Origin: Flavobacteriaceae bacterium
GTDB taxonomy: Bacteria; Bacteroidota; Bacteroidia; Flavobacteriales; Flavobacteriaceae
NCBI GenBank assembly: GCA_013214275.1
Contig: JABSPP010000013.1
Span: 1 to 16,304, forward strand
Reading direction: 5' to 3'
Length of the DNA: 16,304 bases
Positions within the stretch are counted from its first letter, which is position 1. Each line of letters begins with the position of its first letter. Below the pieces are notes generated by a model, which ran no database searches, was not told where the DNA came from, and saw only the letters and a list, made by a program, of their open reading frames with translations. The position numbers and the translations under genes were made by a program. Shown piece after piece: positions 5,888 to 13,930 of the stretch.

Positions 5888-6851
5888 TAATATAGATATT
5901 TCCATTGTCATTGTCAATTATAAAAATTGGAAGGACCTGAGAAATTGTATCAATTCGCTTGACTTTAAAACTTCGAATTTCTATTTTGAAATTGTGGTTG
6001 TTGATAACCATTCAGATGATGGCTGTTTTAAAGGTTTTCAACATGAATTCCCACATGTAAAATGCATTCAGAATTCTGGCAATAATGGCTTTGCCAATGC
6101 TTGTAATCTTGGAGTACAATTTTCTGTGGGAAACTATATTCTGTTTTTAAATCCAGATACTCTAGCTAATCGGGCTGCAATATACAATATGTGGCAAGTT
6201 GCAAAGAAAAATCCCTCTGTAGGGATCGTCTCCTGTCTCCAAAAGAAGCCCAATGGCAGATATGAAAAAAAAGTTCGCAAATTTCCCAACGTATTTAGAT
6301 TATTCGGTTTGACTCGTGCGATATACGGTGTATTATACAAGACAGAAGATGCCTCACAAGACAAAAAACTCTTCACAGATTGGGTGTCAGGGTCTGTCAT
6401 ATTCATTAGTAAAGAGTGGTTCTCCATCATTGGTGGATTTAATGAAGATTACTGGATGTATTATGAGGATGTAGACCTCTCCATGAGAGTGCAAAAAAAC
6501 AAAGGTAAAGTAGTACTTTTAACCTCATCTGAGCTAATTCACAACCACGGTGGATCTTCAAGAATTAATATGAGAACTACCTCAGAAACTAAGAAAGAGG
6601 TGCTTATCTCCAAGCATGTGTATATTCATACCCATTTCCAAGGAGTTGAAAAGCTAATTTCACTTGTGATCCTGGTCATCTATAATCTTATATCCAAACT
6701 TCTATCAGGAAGCATTGGAATCCTATTCTTCTTTATTCCCAAAATGAGATTAAATGTATATTTGTTGGTGAAAACAGTCAAATACTACCTAAATAGTTTG
6801 GCAAAAGGAACTTGGTTGAGTCCAAATTCAATGAACTATAATAAAGAATAG
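5871..6851 (+). CDS. GT2 glycosyltransferase, rhamnosyltransferase (WbbL)-like
   Basis: The 326-residue product is a GT-A family 2 glycosyltransferase of the type often found in O-antigen and exopolysaccharide loci. Landmarks are ISIVIVNYKNW (10-20), IVVVDNHSDDG (41-51), NSGNNGFANACNLG (68-81), the metal-binding ILFLNPDT (90-97), and WVSGSVIFI (171-179). GGFNEDYWMYYEDVDLSMRV (188-207) holds the catalytic ED-x-D, and IHNHGGSS (223-230) the conserved histidines. A hydrophobic tail (about 257-300) probably anchors it to the membrane. It starts inside the 3' end of the preceding glycosyltransferase gene and abuts the methyltransferase gene, where TAG is followed directly by ATG. The pairing with a second GT2 and a methyltransferase suggests stepwise synthesis of one surface glycan. 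The specific sugar is not predictable here. Confidence 0.88.
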   Translation: MINQTSNIDISIVIVNYKNWKDLRNCINSLDFKTSNFYFEIVVVDNHSDDGCFKGFQHEFPHVKCIQNSGNNGFANACNLGVQFSVGNYILFLNPDTLANRAAIYNMWQVAKKNPSVGIVSCLQKKPNGRYEKKVRKFPNVFRLFGLTRAIYGVLYKTEDASQDKKLFTDWVSGSVIFISKEWFSIIGGFNEDYWMYYEDVDLSMRVQKNKGKVVLLTSSELIHNHGGSSRINMRTTSETKKEVLISKHVYIHTHFQGVEKLISLVILVIYNLISKLLSGSIGILFFFIPKMRLNVYLLVKTVKYYLNSLAKGTWLSPNSMNYNKE

Positions 6852-7511
6852 ATGGCAAATCACACAAAAGACAAGACCTATTACGCCAATGCTAGAACTG
6901 AAATGCTTCAGTTTATTCCAAAAGATGCCAAAAAAGTCTTAGAAGTGGGCTGTGGAGAAGGTAAATTTTCTTCTATTCTAACAGAGCAAGGGAGAGAGAC
7001 TTGGGTAATAGAGCCAGATCAACAATCTGCAGAGATAGCCTCCAAAAGCGTTTATAAAGTATTGCAAGGATCTATAGATGAAAAGTTGTCTGAAGTACCT
7101 GATCACTTCTTTGATGTGATTGTGATGAATGATGTTATAGAACACCTCACCGAACCTTGGGATGATATCAAAAAGTTAAAAAATAAGCTAAAAGATACTG
7201 GGGTATTTGTCTCTTCTATTCCCAATGTTCGATATGCCAAAAACCTATTTCATGTTCTCTTCAAAAGAGACTGGAAATACACAGACGATCGTATTTTAGA
7301 TATCACCCATTATCGGTTTTTCACTAAGAAAAGCATCAAAAGATTATGGGAAGACAACGGATATACAATTCAACGTATCAAAGGGATCAACAGAACAAAA
7401 TCCTTTGCCTATGTTCCATTTGCAATACTGCTAAATATGGTACTTCTACTCAGTCAGCTCGATGTTTTTTATATGCAGTTTGCCACTGTTGCCAAGAAGA
7501 AAAACCAATAA
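6852..7511 (+). CDS. Class I SAM-dependent methyltransferase, glycan-cluster type
   Basis: This 219-residue protein has a Rossmann-fold methyltransferase domain. Motif I is VLEVGCGEGKFS (29-40), the acidic end of strand 2 is E55 in VIEPD, and FDVIVMNDVIEHL (87-99) is the motif following strand 4. The block ITHYRFFTKKSIKRL (151-165) is common in methyltransferases that sit in polysaccharide clusters. Residues 185-213 are hydrophobic and could attach the protein to the membrane. It abuts the upstream glycosyltransferase gene, and its TAA overlaps the ATG of the next gene. The likely role is methylation of a sugar or of the growing glycan. A small-molecule or quinone substrate is possible but not favoured by context. 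Confidence 0.85.
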   Translation: MANHTKDKTYYANARTEMLQFIPKDAKKVLEVGCGEGKFSSILTEQGRETWVIEPDQQSAEIASKSVYKVLQGSIDEKLSEVPDHFFDVIVMNDVIEHLTEPWDDIKKLKNKLKDTGVFVSSIPNVRYAKNLFHVLFKRDWKYTDDRILDITHYRFFTKKSIKRLWEDNGYTIQRIKGINRTKSFAYVPFAILLNMVLLLSQLDVFYMQFATVAKKKNQ

Positions 7512-8068
7512 TGAAAGAAGAAATTACTAAATCCTTACGCGTTCTTCTACAGCGTAAAATTATTTTGTATCCTACGGATACTGTCTGGGGCTTGGGATGT
7601 GATGCCACAAGCGATGAAGCTGTTAGAAAAATCTATCAGCTAAAGCACAGGGAAGAAAGTAAAAGTCTCGTGATACTGGTAAGCTCCCTAGAGATGTTGC
7701 ATCAGTACATTCCTGAGGTTCCTAATGGTGCATTGAGGATTTTAAAAGAAATAAACAAACCCACAACCATCATCTACAGTAATCCAAAAGGATTGGCACA
7801 AAATACTGTTGCGTCAGATGATACGGTAGCTATCCGAATTCCCAATCATCAATTTTGTCTGGAGCTCATCAGAGCTTTAGGGAAACCCATTGTTTCTACT
7901 TCAGCTAATATAAGTGGTAACCCAACACCTGAATCTTTCAGTAAAATTGATCAAGCTATTTTGGATGGTGTAGATTATGTGGTAAATTTGGAGCGTGATA
8001 GAATCGCAGAAAAATCATCAACCATTTTAAAGTTAAATGGTGATGAGGTTCAGGTGATACGAGCTTAA
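7511..8068 (+). CDS. Threonylcarbamoyl-AMP synthase (Sua5/YciO/YrdC family)
   Basis: The 185-residue product matches the YrdC/TsaC-type enzyme that makes threonylcarbamoyl-AMP from threonine, bicarbonate and ATP. This is the first step of the t6A modification of tRNAs reading ANN codons. Signatures are ILYPTDTVWGLGCDA (18-32), IYQLKHREESKSL (41-53) with the nucleotide-contacting K-x-R and K-S, VAIRIPNH (106-113), PIVSTSANISG (126-136) and KSSTILKL (168-175). The short form lacks the extra C-terminal Sua5 domain. The frame is open further upstream, but that part lies inside the methyltransferase gene; I start at the ATG overlapping its TAA (TAATG). The following gene also acts on tRNA. A YciO-like paralogue is possible, though the KxR/SxN pattern fits a true synthase. 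Confidence 0.92.
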   Translation: MKEEITKSLRVLLQRKIILYPTDTVWGLGCDATSDEAVRKIYQLKHREESKSLVILVSSLEMLHQYIPEVPNGALRILKEINKPTTIIYSNPKGLAQNTVASDDTVAIRIPNHQFCLELIRALGKPIVSTSANISGNPTPESFSKIDQAILDGVDYVVNLERDRIAEKSSTILKLNGDEVQVIRA

Positions 8069-8069
8069 C

Positions 8070-9482
8070 ATGCAAAAGACTAATTACAAAGAAGCAATTT
8101 CATCGGAAATTTTCTCCATCATTTCCTGTGCATCTAAGGAACTTTCAATAAAAAGTTATGTGATTGGTGGCTTCGTACGTGATTATATTCTTAAACGTGG
8201 CTCTGCCAAAGATATTGATATTGTCGCAGTTGGTAATGGAATAGCTCTGGCAAGAAAGGTGTCGAACTTACTACCTAGCAAACCTAGGGTGCAAGTTTTC
8301 AAAACATATGGTACCGCTATGCTTCGCTATAAGGATGTAGAGATTGAATTTGTAGGAGCTAGAAAGGAGTCGTATTCCAGAGAAAGTAGAAATCCAATAG
8401 TAGAATCTGGAACCCTACAAGACGATCAAAACAGACGTGATTTTACCATAAATGCAATGGCACTGAGTTTAAATGAGGAATGTTTTGGAGACCTCTTAGA
8501 TCCGTTTAATGGGATAGCTGATCTAGAGGAGAAGATGATAAAGACACCACTAAACCCGAGTATCACTTATTCTGATGACCCGCTGCGAATGATGCGTGCC
8601 ATCCGATTTGCAACACAGTTGAATTTTGAAATAGAGGAGATGTCTTTAAAAGCTATCAAAAATAATGCAGAGCGAATAGATATCATTACAAAAGAGCGAA
8701 TAGTTGTTGAACTTCATAAAATAGTGACTTCTGCAAAACCCTCTACTGGTTTTTTACTCTTAGAGAAAACCAAGCTGTTGCATCGCATCATTCCAGAATT
8801 AATCGCTTTAAAAGGGGTAGAAGAAGTAGAAGGTCAAATACATAAAGACAATTTTTATCATACTTTGGAAGTAGTTGATAATATTTCTAAAAAAACCAAT
8901 GATGTTTGGTTACGTTGGGCAGCCTTACTGCATGACATTGGAAAAGCACCTACCAAGCGGTTTAGTAAAAAAGTAGGATGGACTTTTCACTCGCACGAAT
9001 TTGTAGGTTCAAAAATGGTATATAAACTCTTTAAGCGATTAAAAATGCCATTGAATAAGAGGATGAAATTCGTTCAGAAAATGGTATTATTGAGCTCTAG
9101 ACCAATTGTACTGGCAACAGACGTCACCGACTCTGCAGTTAGACGTTTAATCTATGACGCAGGTGATGATATCAACGCTTTAATGACCCTATGTGAAGCA
9201 GATATTACCACTAAAAACCCTCGCAAGTACAAACGCTATCACAAAAATTTTGAGCTGGTAAGAATTAAGATCAAAGAAGTTGAAGAACGAGATAGAGTCA
9301 GAAATTTCCAACCTCCAATTACAGGAGAAGACATTATGAAAACATTTAATCTGACACCTTGTCGAGAGATTGGAAAAATTAAAGAAGCCATTAAAGAAGC
9401 CATTCTAGAAGGAGAAATTCCTAATGAATATGAAGCTTCCTTTGATTTTATGCTAAAAAAAGGCAAAGAACTGGGGCTGTAA
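8070..9482 (+). CDS. cca: CCA-adding tRNA nucleotidyltransferase with HD domain
   Basis: This 470-residue class II nucleotidyltransferase adds or repairs the 3' CCA of tRNAs. The head domain shows VIGGFVRD (31-38), the catalytic D48 and D50 in KDIDIV, and RRDFTINAMAL (122-132). DPFNGIADLEEKMIKTP (144-160) and SDDPLRMMRAIRFATQL (168-184) follow. A C-terminal HD phosphohydrolase domain is visible as FYHTLEVV (262-269), LRWAALLHDIGKAPTKRF (281-298) with H288-D289, and FHSHEFVG (306-313). This domain architecture is common in Bacteroidota. It is needed here because the tRNA-Leu in the same window has no encoded CCA. It starts 1 nt after the Sua5-type stop codon. Its own stop lies 2 nt from the stop of the convergent gene, with no visible terminator. 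Confidence 0.95.
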   Translation: MQKTNYKEAISSEIFSIISCASKELSIKSYVIGGFVRDYILKRGSAKDIDIVAVGNGIALARKVSNLLPSKPRVQVFKTYGTAMLRYKDVEIEFVGARKESYSRESRNPIVESGTLQDDQNRRDFTINAMALSLNEECFGDLLDPFNGIADLEEKMIKTPLNPSITYSDDPLRMMRAIRFATQLNFEIEEMSLKAIKNNAERIDIITKERIVVELHKIVTSAKPSTGFLLLEKTKLLHRIIPELIALKGVEEVEGQIHKDNFYHTLEVVDNISKKTNDVWLRWAALLHDIGKAPTKRFSKKVGWTFHSHEFVGSKMVYKLFKRLKMPLNKRMKFVQKMVLLSSRPIVLATDVTDSAVRRLIYDAGDDINALMTLCEADITTKNPRKYKRYHKNFELVRIKIKEVEERDRVRNFQPPITGEDIMKTFNLTPCREIGKIKEAIKEAILEGEIPNEYEASFDFMLKKGKELGL

Positions 9483-9484
9483 GT

Positions 9485-11062
9485 TTACTTGTCGTTTAAA
9501 TCCTCGGAAGCCCATCGATACATTTTCTGTAGTTCTTCATTTTCAGGGACATATTTGAGTCCTTTTTTAAAAAGTGCCTTAGCCTCAGCAAATCTATTTT
9601 TACCATAAAAGTAGCGTCCAGCTGTTAGGTAAATATAAGAGTAAAAGCTGGTTTGGATCATGAGACTTTCTTTTTTATTATCTAATAATTCTTCCAATTT
9701 TTTTAAGTACTTCTCAGCCCCGTCAACGTTTCTTTTTTTCAATTCAAAAACAACCATTTCACCGAGAGTAGTGGCTTTTACCGTCATGTATTTTTTATCG
9801 TTTTCTAAGAATGGAAATGTTACATAGGCGTCTTCAATAAAAGCCATGGCTTTTTTCTTACTTTCCTTTAAGCTTGAAATTTTCCACACAGAAAAGGATA
9901 TGGCGCTCTGTCCTACTTTATTTTTAGGGTTGATGGCTAATAACTTTTTACCAAACTCAAGAGCACTTTCAAAATTAAAATCTGCTGTCTCAGAATCAAC
10001 TATATATTGATATAAGGCCTCGCTAAATGTATTTTTTACTCCCTCTTTGTTAATAGCTTTGATTGCTTCATCTACCTTTTTCAGGAAGTCAATATCATTA
10101 TTATCATTGGAAGTAATCTTATACACATAATATTCGATCTTACTTTTTTTGAGTAGGTCTTTGTTTTCAGTATTGTTAAATACTTCAAATAATTTCATCA
10201 CCTCATCTATGGTGTCAAATTCGTAATTATCTAGGTTGTATAATTTAAGGTCGTTGTAATAAATAAGGCTCAGAGGAGATTGATAGAATACGAGTGATTT
10301 TTGTATGTTATTTTCTGCAGTTAAGAAATCCTCTTCTATCAAATCAAAAATTGATTTGTTGTAGTACTGAATACCGATTAAACTTTCTTTATTAAGAGCA
10401 CTATTTCCATAAAAGTAACTCTCATACATATTTTTATATCCTTTTTCATTGAGTTCATCTGGTGTGATAAGTTTCATCGAGATCAATTCATCTATAGCTC
10501 TTTTGATATTTTTTTCATTGGGCGCATAATATCCATATTCCCCTGGTACAGTTGTTTCCAGCTTGATGTTATACAGATCGGGATAGGCTATAAGATACAC
10601 ATGAGTTGGTAAATCTTTTACTTTGTATGGGATGTCTAACTTCTCAAAAACATAACAGTATAGTGCTGTTGCAGTTACGCAATTGTAATTTCCATTCTTA
10701 AAAATCTCAGAGAAAAACACGCTACTATTGTACTTTTTTAAGAACGTATTGTGAAAGGCATCGTAGATAAATTTGATACGTTTCTTTTCCTTTTTTTCCT
10801 TCTTTTCCCTCATGGGCATTTTTAGAATTTCAGCATCAATCAAGGAAATGCTGTGCTCAATAAAAGAACTTGACACACTGTCTATGGCAAACAGCCCTTG
10901 AATAAAGGAAAAATCTGTTGAATCTTTTTGATAAGATTGAAAAATAGTTTTCTCAAAATCTGAAATGTACTTCTGGGCTGAACAATGTATTGTAAGAAAT
11001 AAGGAAACTGATGCGAGCAACTGAAAGATAGAGCATCGGATTTGTTGATTCATTGAAAGCAT
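9485..11062 (-). CDS. Secreted transglutaminase-like protein with C-terminal TPR region
   Basis: I do not recognise this as a named family. From the chosen ATG the product has 525 residues. A signal peptide is clear: a short basic start, hydrophobic core LLASVSLFLTI, and cleavage after CSAQ. There is no proper lipobox. A lysine/glutamate-rich patch (about 85-95) precedes a segment resembling a transglutaminase-like cysteine protease fold: GNYNCVTATALYCYVFEKL with candidate nucleophile C128, DLPTHVYLIAY with H154, and IKLETTVPG (167-175) where an acidic third residue is expected. The remainder is helical, and FYGKNRFAEAKALFKKGLKYVPENE near the C-terminus looks like a tetratricopeptide repeat. 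The frame is open to a GTG at 11101, but the ATG at 11060-11062 follows an A-rich leader and puts the signal peptide at the N-terminus. It ends an operon with a GT4, an ABC exporter and a mutase, suggesting an envelope role. Activity is not assured. Confidence 0.75.
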   Translation of the reverse strand: MLSMNQQIRCSIFQLLASVSLFLTIHCSAQKYISDFEKTIFQSYQKDSTDFSFIQGLFAIDSVSSSFIEHSISLIDAEILKMPMREKKEKKEKKRIKFIYDAFHNTFLKKYNSSVFFSEIFKNGNYNCVTATALYCYVFEKLDIPYKVKDLPTHVYLIAYPDLYNIKLETTVPGEYGYYAPNEKNIKRAIDELISMKLITPDELNEKGYKNMYESYFYGNSALNKESLIGIQYYNKSIFDLIEEDFLTAENNIQKSLVFYQSPLSLIYYNDLKLYNLDNYEFDTIDEVMKLFEVFNNTENKDLLKKSKIEYYVYKITSNDNNDIDFLKKVDEAIKAINKEGVKNTFSEALYQYIVDSETADFNFESALEFGKKLLAINPKNKVGQSAISFSVWKISSLKESKKKAMAFIEDAYVTFPFLENDKKYMTVKATTLGEMVVFELKKRNVDGAEKYLKKLEELLDNKKESLMIQTSFYSYIYLTAGRYFYGKNRFAEAKALFKKGLKYVPENEELQKMYRWASEDLNDK

Positions 11063-11093
11063 TTTTTGATAATCAAAAATAAGCAAATTATGC

Positions 11094-12104
11094 TCATTCA
11101 CAACGAAACAGCTGATCTAATTTCATTGAACTATTCTCCCAGGAATGTTGCATTGCCGTTGCTCGCACATCAACGGTTTTTGAATCCGCTTGATGGATTA
11201 GTTCAGTAACTTCCCTGTAATCAGCATAAGTATCAAAAATAAATCCATTCTCTCCGTGAGTCACTACATCTGGACCAAAGCCTGTATTGGAAACAATGGG
11301 AAAACAATTGGAAAGCATCGCTTCTAAGATAGGTACAGGTCCACCTTCTAAAAAAGAAGGAGAAATAAAAATATCAATTTTATTGTATAAATCAGGGTAG
11401 TGCTCATAATCTCTGTGATCAAAATAGGTAAAGTTGGGCAAAGACATTAGCTCGTCAAATTTCTCATAACGATTCCAATAGCGACCAATCAAATAGAATG
11501 GGCGCTCTGGGATATGCTTTACCAAATTAAAAATCATCTCTGGATTTTTTCGATCGCTATACGCTGAGCAAAAACCAACTGAACCAGTCACTCTTTGATG
11601 TGGATAGAAGAAATTTGGATCTGAAGCTATATGAATCAATTCCGTTTTTTCTGATTTTAGTCCTGCCTCGATCAATTGTTTTTGGACGGTAGAATTGAGG
11701 CAGATAACTTTATGTGCTTTATTCAAGCACCAAATCACATGAGTTTTGGAAAAAGAAAAGGTAAAATGGGGATGCGTATACATAACAATATTTCTTTTAT
11801 GAAGAATCTGCGGATTGTGACGCATTGCTCTGTAAAAGTACTGATGAAAGACAAAGAAATAACCATCAGTTTCAGGTAAATTTCTCAATCGATCGTGAAA
11901 GTAGGTTGTTGCTTTTAACGTTGAAAACTTTGCCAGTCGTCTTACTTTAGCACCAAAAATCCAGTGTTGATCAGAAGTTCTAGCAACATAAGTGATGGTT
12001 TTTATTTCTTTAGGAGTAGATGTAGAAAGTAATCTTGCCCTCATAAGAGCCCAAAGATATTTCCATTTGTAGAGTAAATTAAAAATGATCTTCTCCCAGA
12101 ACAT
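11094..12104 (-). CDS. GT4-family (GT-B) glycosyltransferase
   Basis: The 336-residue product is a GT-B glycosyltransferase, probably of CAZy family GT4. The C-terminal nucleotide-sugar domain carries GSVGFCSAYSDRKNP (174-188), PFYLIGRYW (202-210) and DIFISPSFLEGGPVPILEAML (244-264) with the E-x7-E pair E253 and E261. PIVSNTGFGPDVVTHGENGFIF (269-290) follows. The N-terminal acceptor domain is short and less conserved, giving a protein about 30-50 residues shorter than many GT4 enzymes, though it looks complete. Its start overlaps the stop of the ABC exporter gene as TAATG, so translation is probably coupled. It may build the glycan or glycolipid that the exporter moves. Donor and acceptor cannot be predicted. 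Confidence 0.85.
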   Translation of the reverse strand: MFWEKIIFNLLYKWKYLWALMRARLLSTSTPKEIKTITYVARTSDQHWIFGAKVRRLAKFSTLKATTYFHDRLRNLPETDGYFFVFHQYFYRAMRHNPQILHKRNIVMYTHPHFTFSFSKTHVIWCLNKAHKVICLNSTVQKQLIEAGLKSEKTELIHIASDPNFFYPHQRVTGSVGFCSAYSDRKNPEMIFNLVKHIPERPFYLIGRYWNRYEKFDELMSLPNFTYFDHRDYEHYPDLYNKIDIFISPSFLEGGPVPILEAMLSNCFPIVSNTGFGPDVVTHGENGFIFDTYADYREVTELIHQADSKTVDVRATAMQHSWENSSMKLDQLFRCE

Positions 12105-13930
12105 TATTCCATGTTTTGCATAGCAACAAGTTTAAAATACGCTCCTTTCTTCTTCATCAATGCTTCATGCTTTCCTTGCTCTACGATTTCGCCTTTTCGA
12201 AGTACAACAATATTATCTGCTTTTTGAATGGTGGATAATCTGTGAGCAATTACTAGAGAAGTTCTATTTTCCATCATCTTTTCCAAGGCCTGTTGAACCA
12301 ATTGTTCTGATGCTGTATCCAATGCAGAGGTAGCCTCATCTAAAACCATGATAGGCGGATTTTTTAAAACAGCTCTTGCTATTGAAAGACGCTGTTTTTG
12401 TCCGCCAGAGAGTTTATTCCCGCCATCTCCAATATTTGTGCTGTATTCCTCTGGCAAATCCCTCACAAATTCATGAGCGTTAGCAATGTGTGAAGCATGC
12501 TGAATTTCATCCAATGTGGCATTTTGCTTGCCTAATCTAATATTATTAGCAACGGTATCATTAAACAGAATAGAATCCTGGGTAACGATGCCCATCAAGT
12601 CAAGTAGCGATTTCTTTCTGATGTCTCTCACATCCACACCATCAATAGTAATGCTTCCTTCGTTGACATCATAAAAACGTGTTACCAAATTGGCAAGTGT
12701 CGATTTTCCACTTCCAGACTGCCCCACCAAAGCAACGGAAGTTCCCTTGGGAACTTTTAGTGAGAAGTTTTTTAATACATAGTCGTTATCGTATTTGAAA
12801 GAGATATTATTGAAAGAAATTTCTGAAGTGAATTCAGGTTTATCAATGGCAGTTACTTTGTCTTTTAGTAGATTTTCAGTATGTAAAATCTGTAAGATTC
12901 TCTCTGCAGCAGCGTTTCCTTTTTTAATAGTATAGCTTGCTTTGGAAATAGACTTAGCAGGTGTGATGATGTTGTATGCTAGGGCAATGTATGCAACAAA
13001 TTTATCACCTGTCATTGCTTCATCAATCAGGACTAGAGAACCTCCATACCAAATTAATACACAAATAACCAAAATTCCTAAAACTTCACTAACAGGTCCT
13101 GCTAACTGCGTTTTGATCATTAGTTTGTTGGACAGTTTTTCGAAGCGTAAGGTTGAGTTACTAAAAATCTTTCTAAAAACACTTTCTGCATTAAATCCTT
13201 TGATGACTCTTAACCCTGACAGGGTCTCATCTAAAAGTGATAAAAAAACACCTTGTTCCTTTTGAACTTTATCAGATGTTTTTTTTAGATTTTTTCCAAT
13301 TACATTAATCAGAAATCCAGCAACAGGGAGAAATAGAAAAACAAAAATGGTCAACTTCACGCTCAAAATCAGCATAATACCTATGGTGACAACAATCATA
13401 AGAGGGTCTCTGAAGATAAGTTCAAGGATGGATAAAAATGAATAGTGAACTTCGATAACATCTGATCCAATTCTTGCCATGATATCACCTTTTCTCTTTT
13501 CAGTAAAGTAAGAAATAGGAAGCGATACTGTTTTGTTGTACAATTCGTTTCTTAAGTCTTTTAGAACTCCATTTTTCAAAAATGTAATGAAGTAGAATCC
13601 GAGATAACTAAATACATTTTTAAGCAAGAAAACAACTACGATGAGAATGATGACTGCAATCAGAATATCCCCTTTGTCATCACCAACAGCCTTGTAAACA
13701 GCATAGCTAAAATATTGATTAAAATAATCGTCAAGCTTTTCTATGCTTTCATAAACAGGTTTTACAGTGTTGATGGCCTTGTCCTTGTAGAAGATGATTT
13801 TTAAAAATGGCATCAATACAACAAAGGACAACGCAGAAAACAAGGCATAGAATACATTAAAAAATACATTTAAAAATGCGAACCTCTTGTAAGGCTTTGC
13901 GAAATGTATGATTTGTTTAAAATACTCCAT
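12104..13930 (-). CDS. MsbA-like ABC exporter (fused permease and ATPase)
   Basis: This 608-residue half-transporter has an N-terminal six-helix exporter domain (about 15-330, with an ISYFTEKRKGDIMARIGSDV coupling segment at 139-158) and a C-terminal ATPase domain. The ATPase motifs are complete: Walker A GQSGSGKST (403-411), Q-loop IVTQDSILFND (448-458), signature LSGGQKQR (507-514), Walker B IMVLDEATSALD (527-538) and switch histidine H563 in IAHRLST. It should act as a homodimer in the inner membrane. The family includes MsbA lipid A flippases and glycolipid, oligosaccharide or peptide exporters. Flanking glycosyltransferases and a phosphohexomutase favour a lipid-linked saccharide or lipid A-type substrate, which is inference. 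A hydrophilic insertion (about 50-88) after the first helix lengthens the periplasmic loop. Both ends overlap neighbours by 1 nt. Confidence 0.93.
   Translation of the reverse strand: MEYFKQIIHFAKPYKRFAFLNVFFNVFYALFSALSFVVLMPFLKIIFYKDKAINTVKPVYESIEKLDDYFNQYFSYAVYKAVGDDKGDILIAVIILIVVVFLLKNVFSYLGFYFITFLKNGVLKDLRNELYNKTVSLPISYFTEKRKGDIMARIGSDVIEVHYSFLSILELIFRDPLMIVVTIGIMLILSVKLTIFVFLFLPVAGFLINVIGKNLKKTSDKVQKEQGVFLSLLDETLSGLRVIKGFNAESVFRKIFSNSTLRFEKLSNKLMIKTQLAGPVSEVLGILVICVLIWYGGSLVLIDEAMTGDKFVAYIALAYNIITPAKSISKASYTIKKGNAAAERILQILHTENLLKDKVTAIDKPEFTSEISFNNISFKYDNDYVLKNFSLKVPKGTSVALVGQSGSGKSTLANLVTRFYDVNEGSITIDGVDVRDIRKKSLLDLMGIVTQDSILFNDTVANNIRLGKQNATLDEIQHASHIANAHEFVRDLPEEYSTNIGDGGNKLSGGQKQRLSIARAVLKNPPIMVLDEATSALDTASEQLVQQALEKMMENRTSLVIAHRLSTIQKADNIVVLRKGEIVEQGKHEALMKKKGAYFKLVAMQNME

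Noticed and set aside
7346..7510. Upstream extension of the Sua5-type gene
   Set aside because: The extra 55 codons overlap the methyltransferase in another frame and do not resemble the Sua5/YrdC N-terminus; the ATG at 7511 puts the family's first motif at the usual distance.
9239..9466. Antisense reading frame within cca
   Set aside because: It lies wholly opposite a well-supported gene, has no recognisable motif and no promoter or start context.
11063..11101. GTG start of the transglutaminase-like gene overlapping the GT4 stop
   Set aside because: It would place 13 polar or mixed residues before a clean signal peptide; the ATG at 11060-11062 has an A-rich leader and a standard signal sequence.
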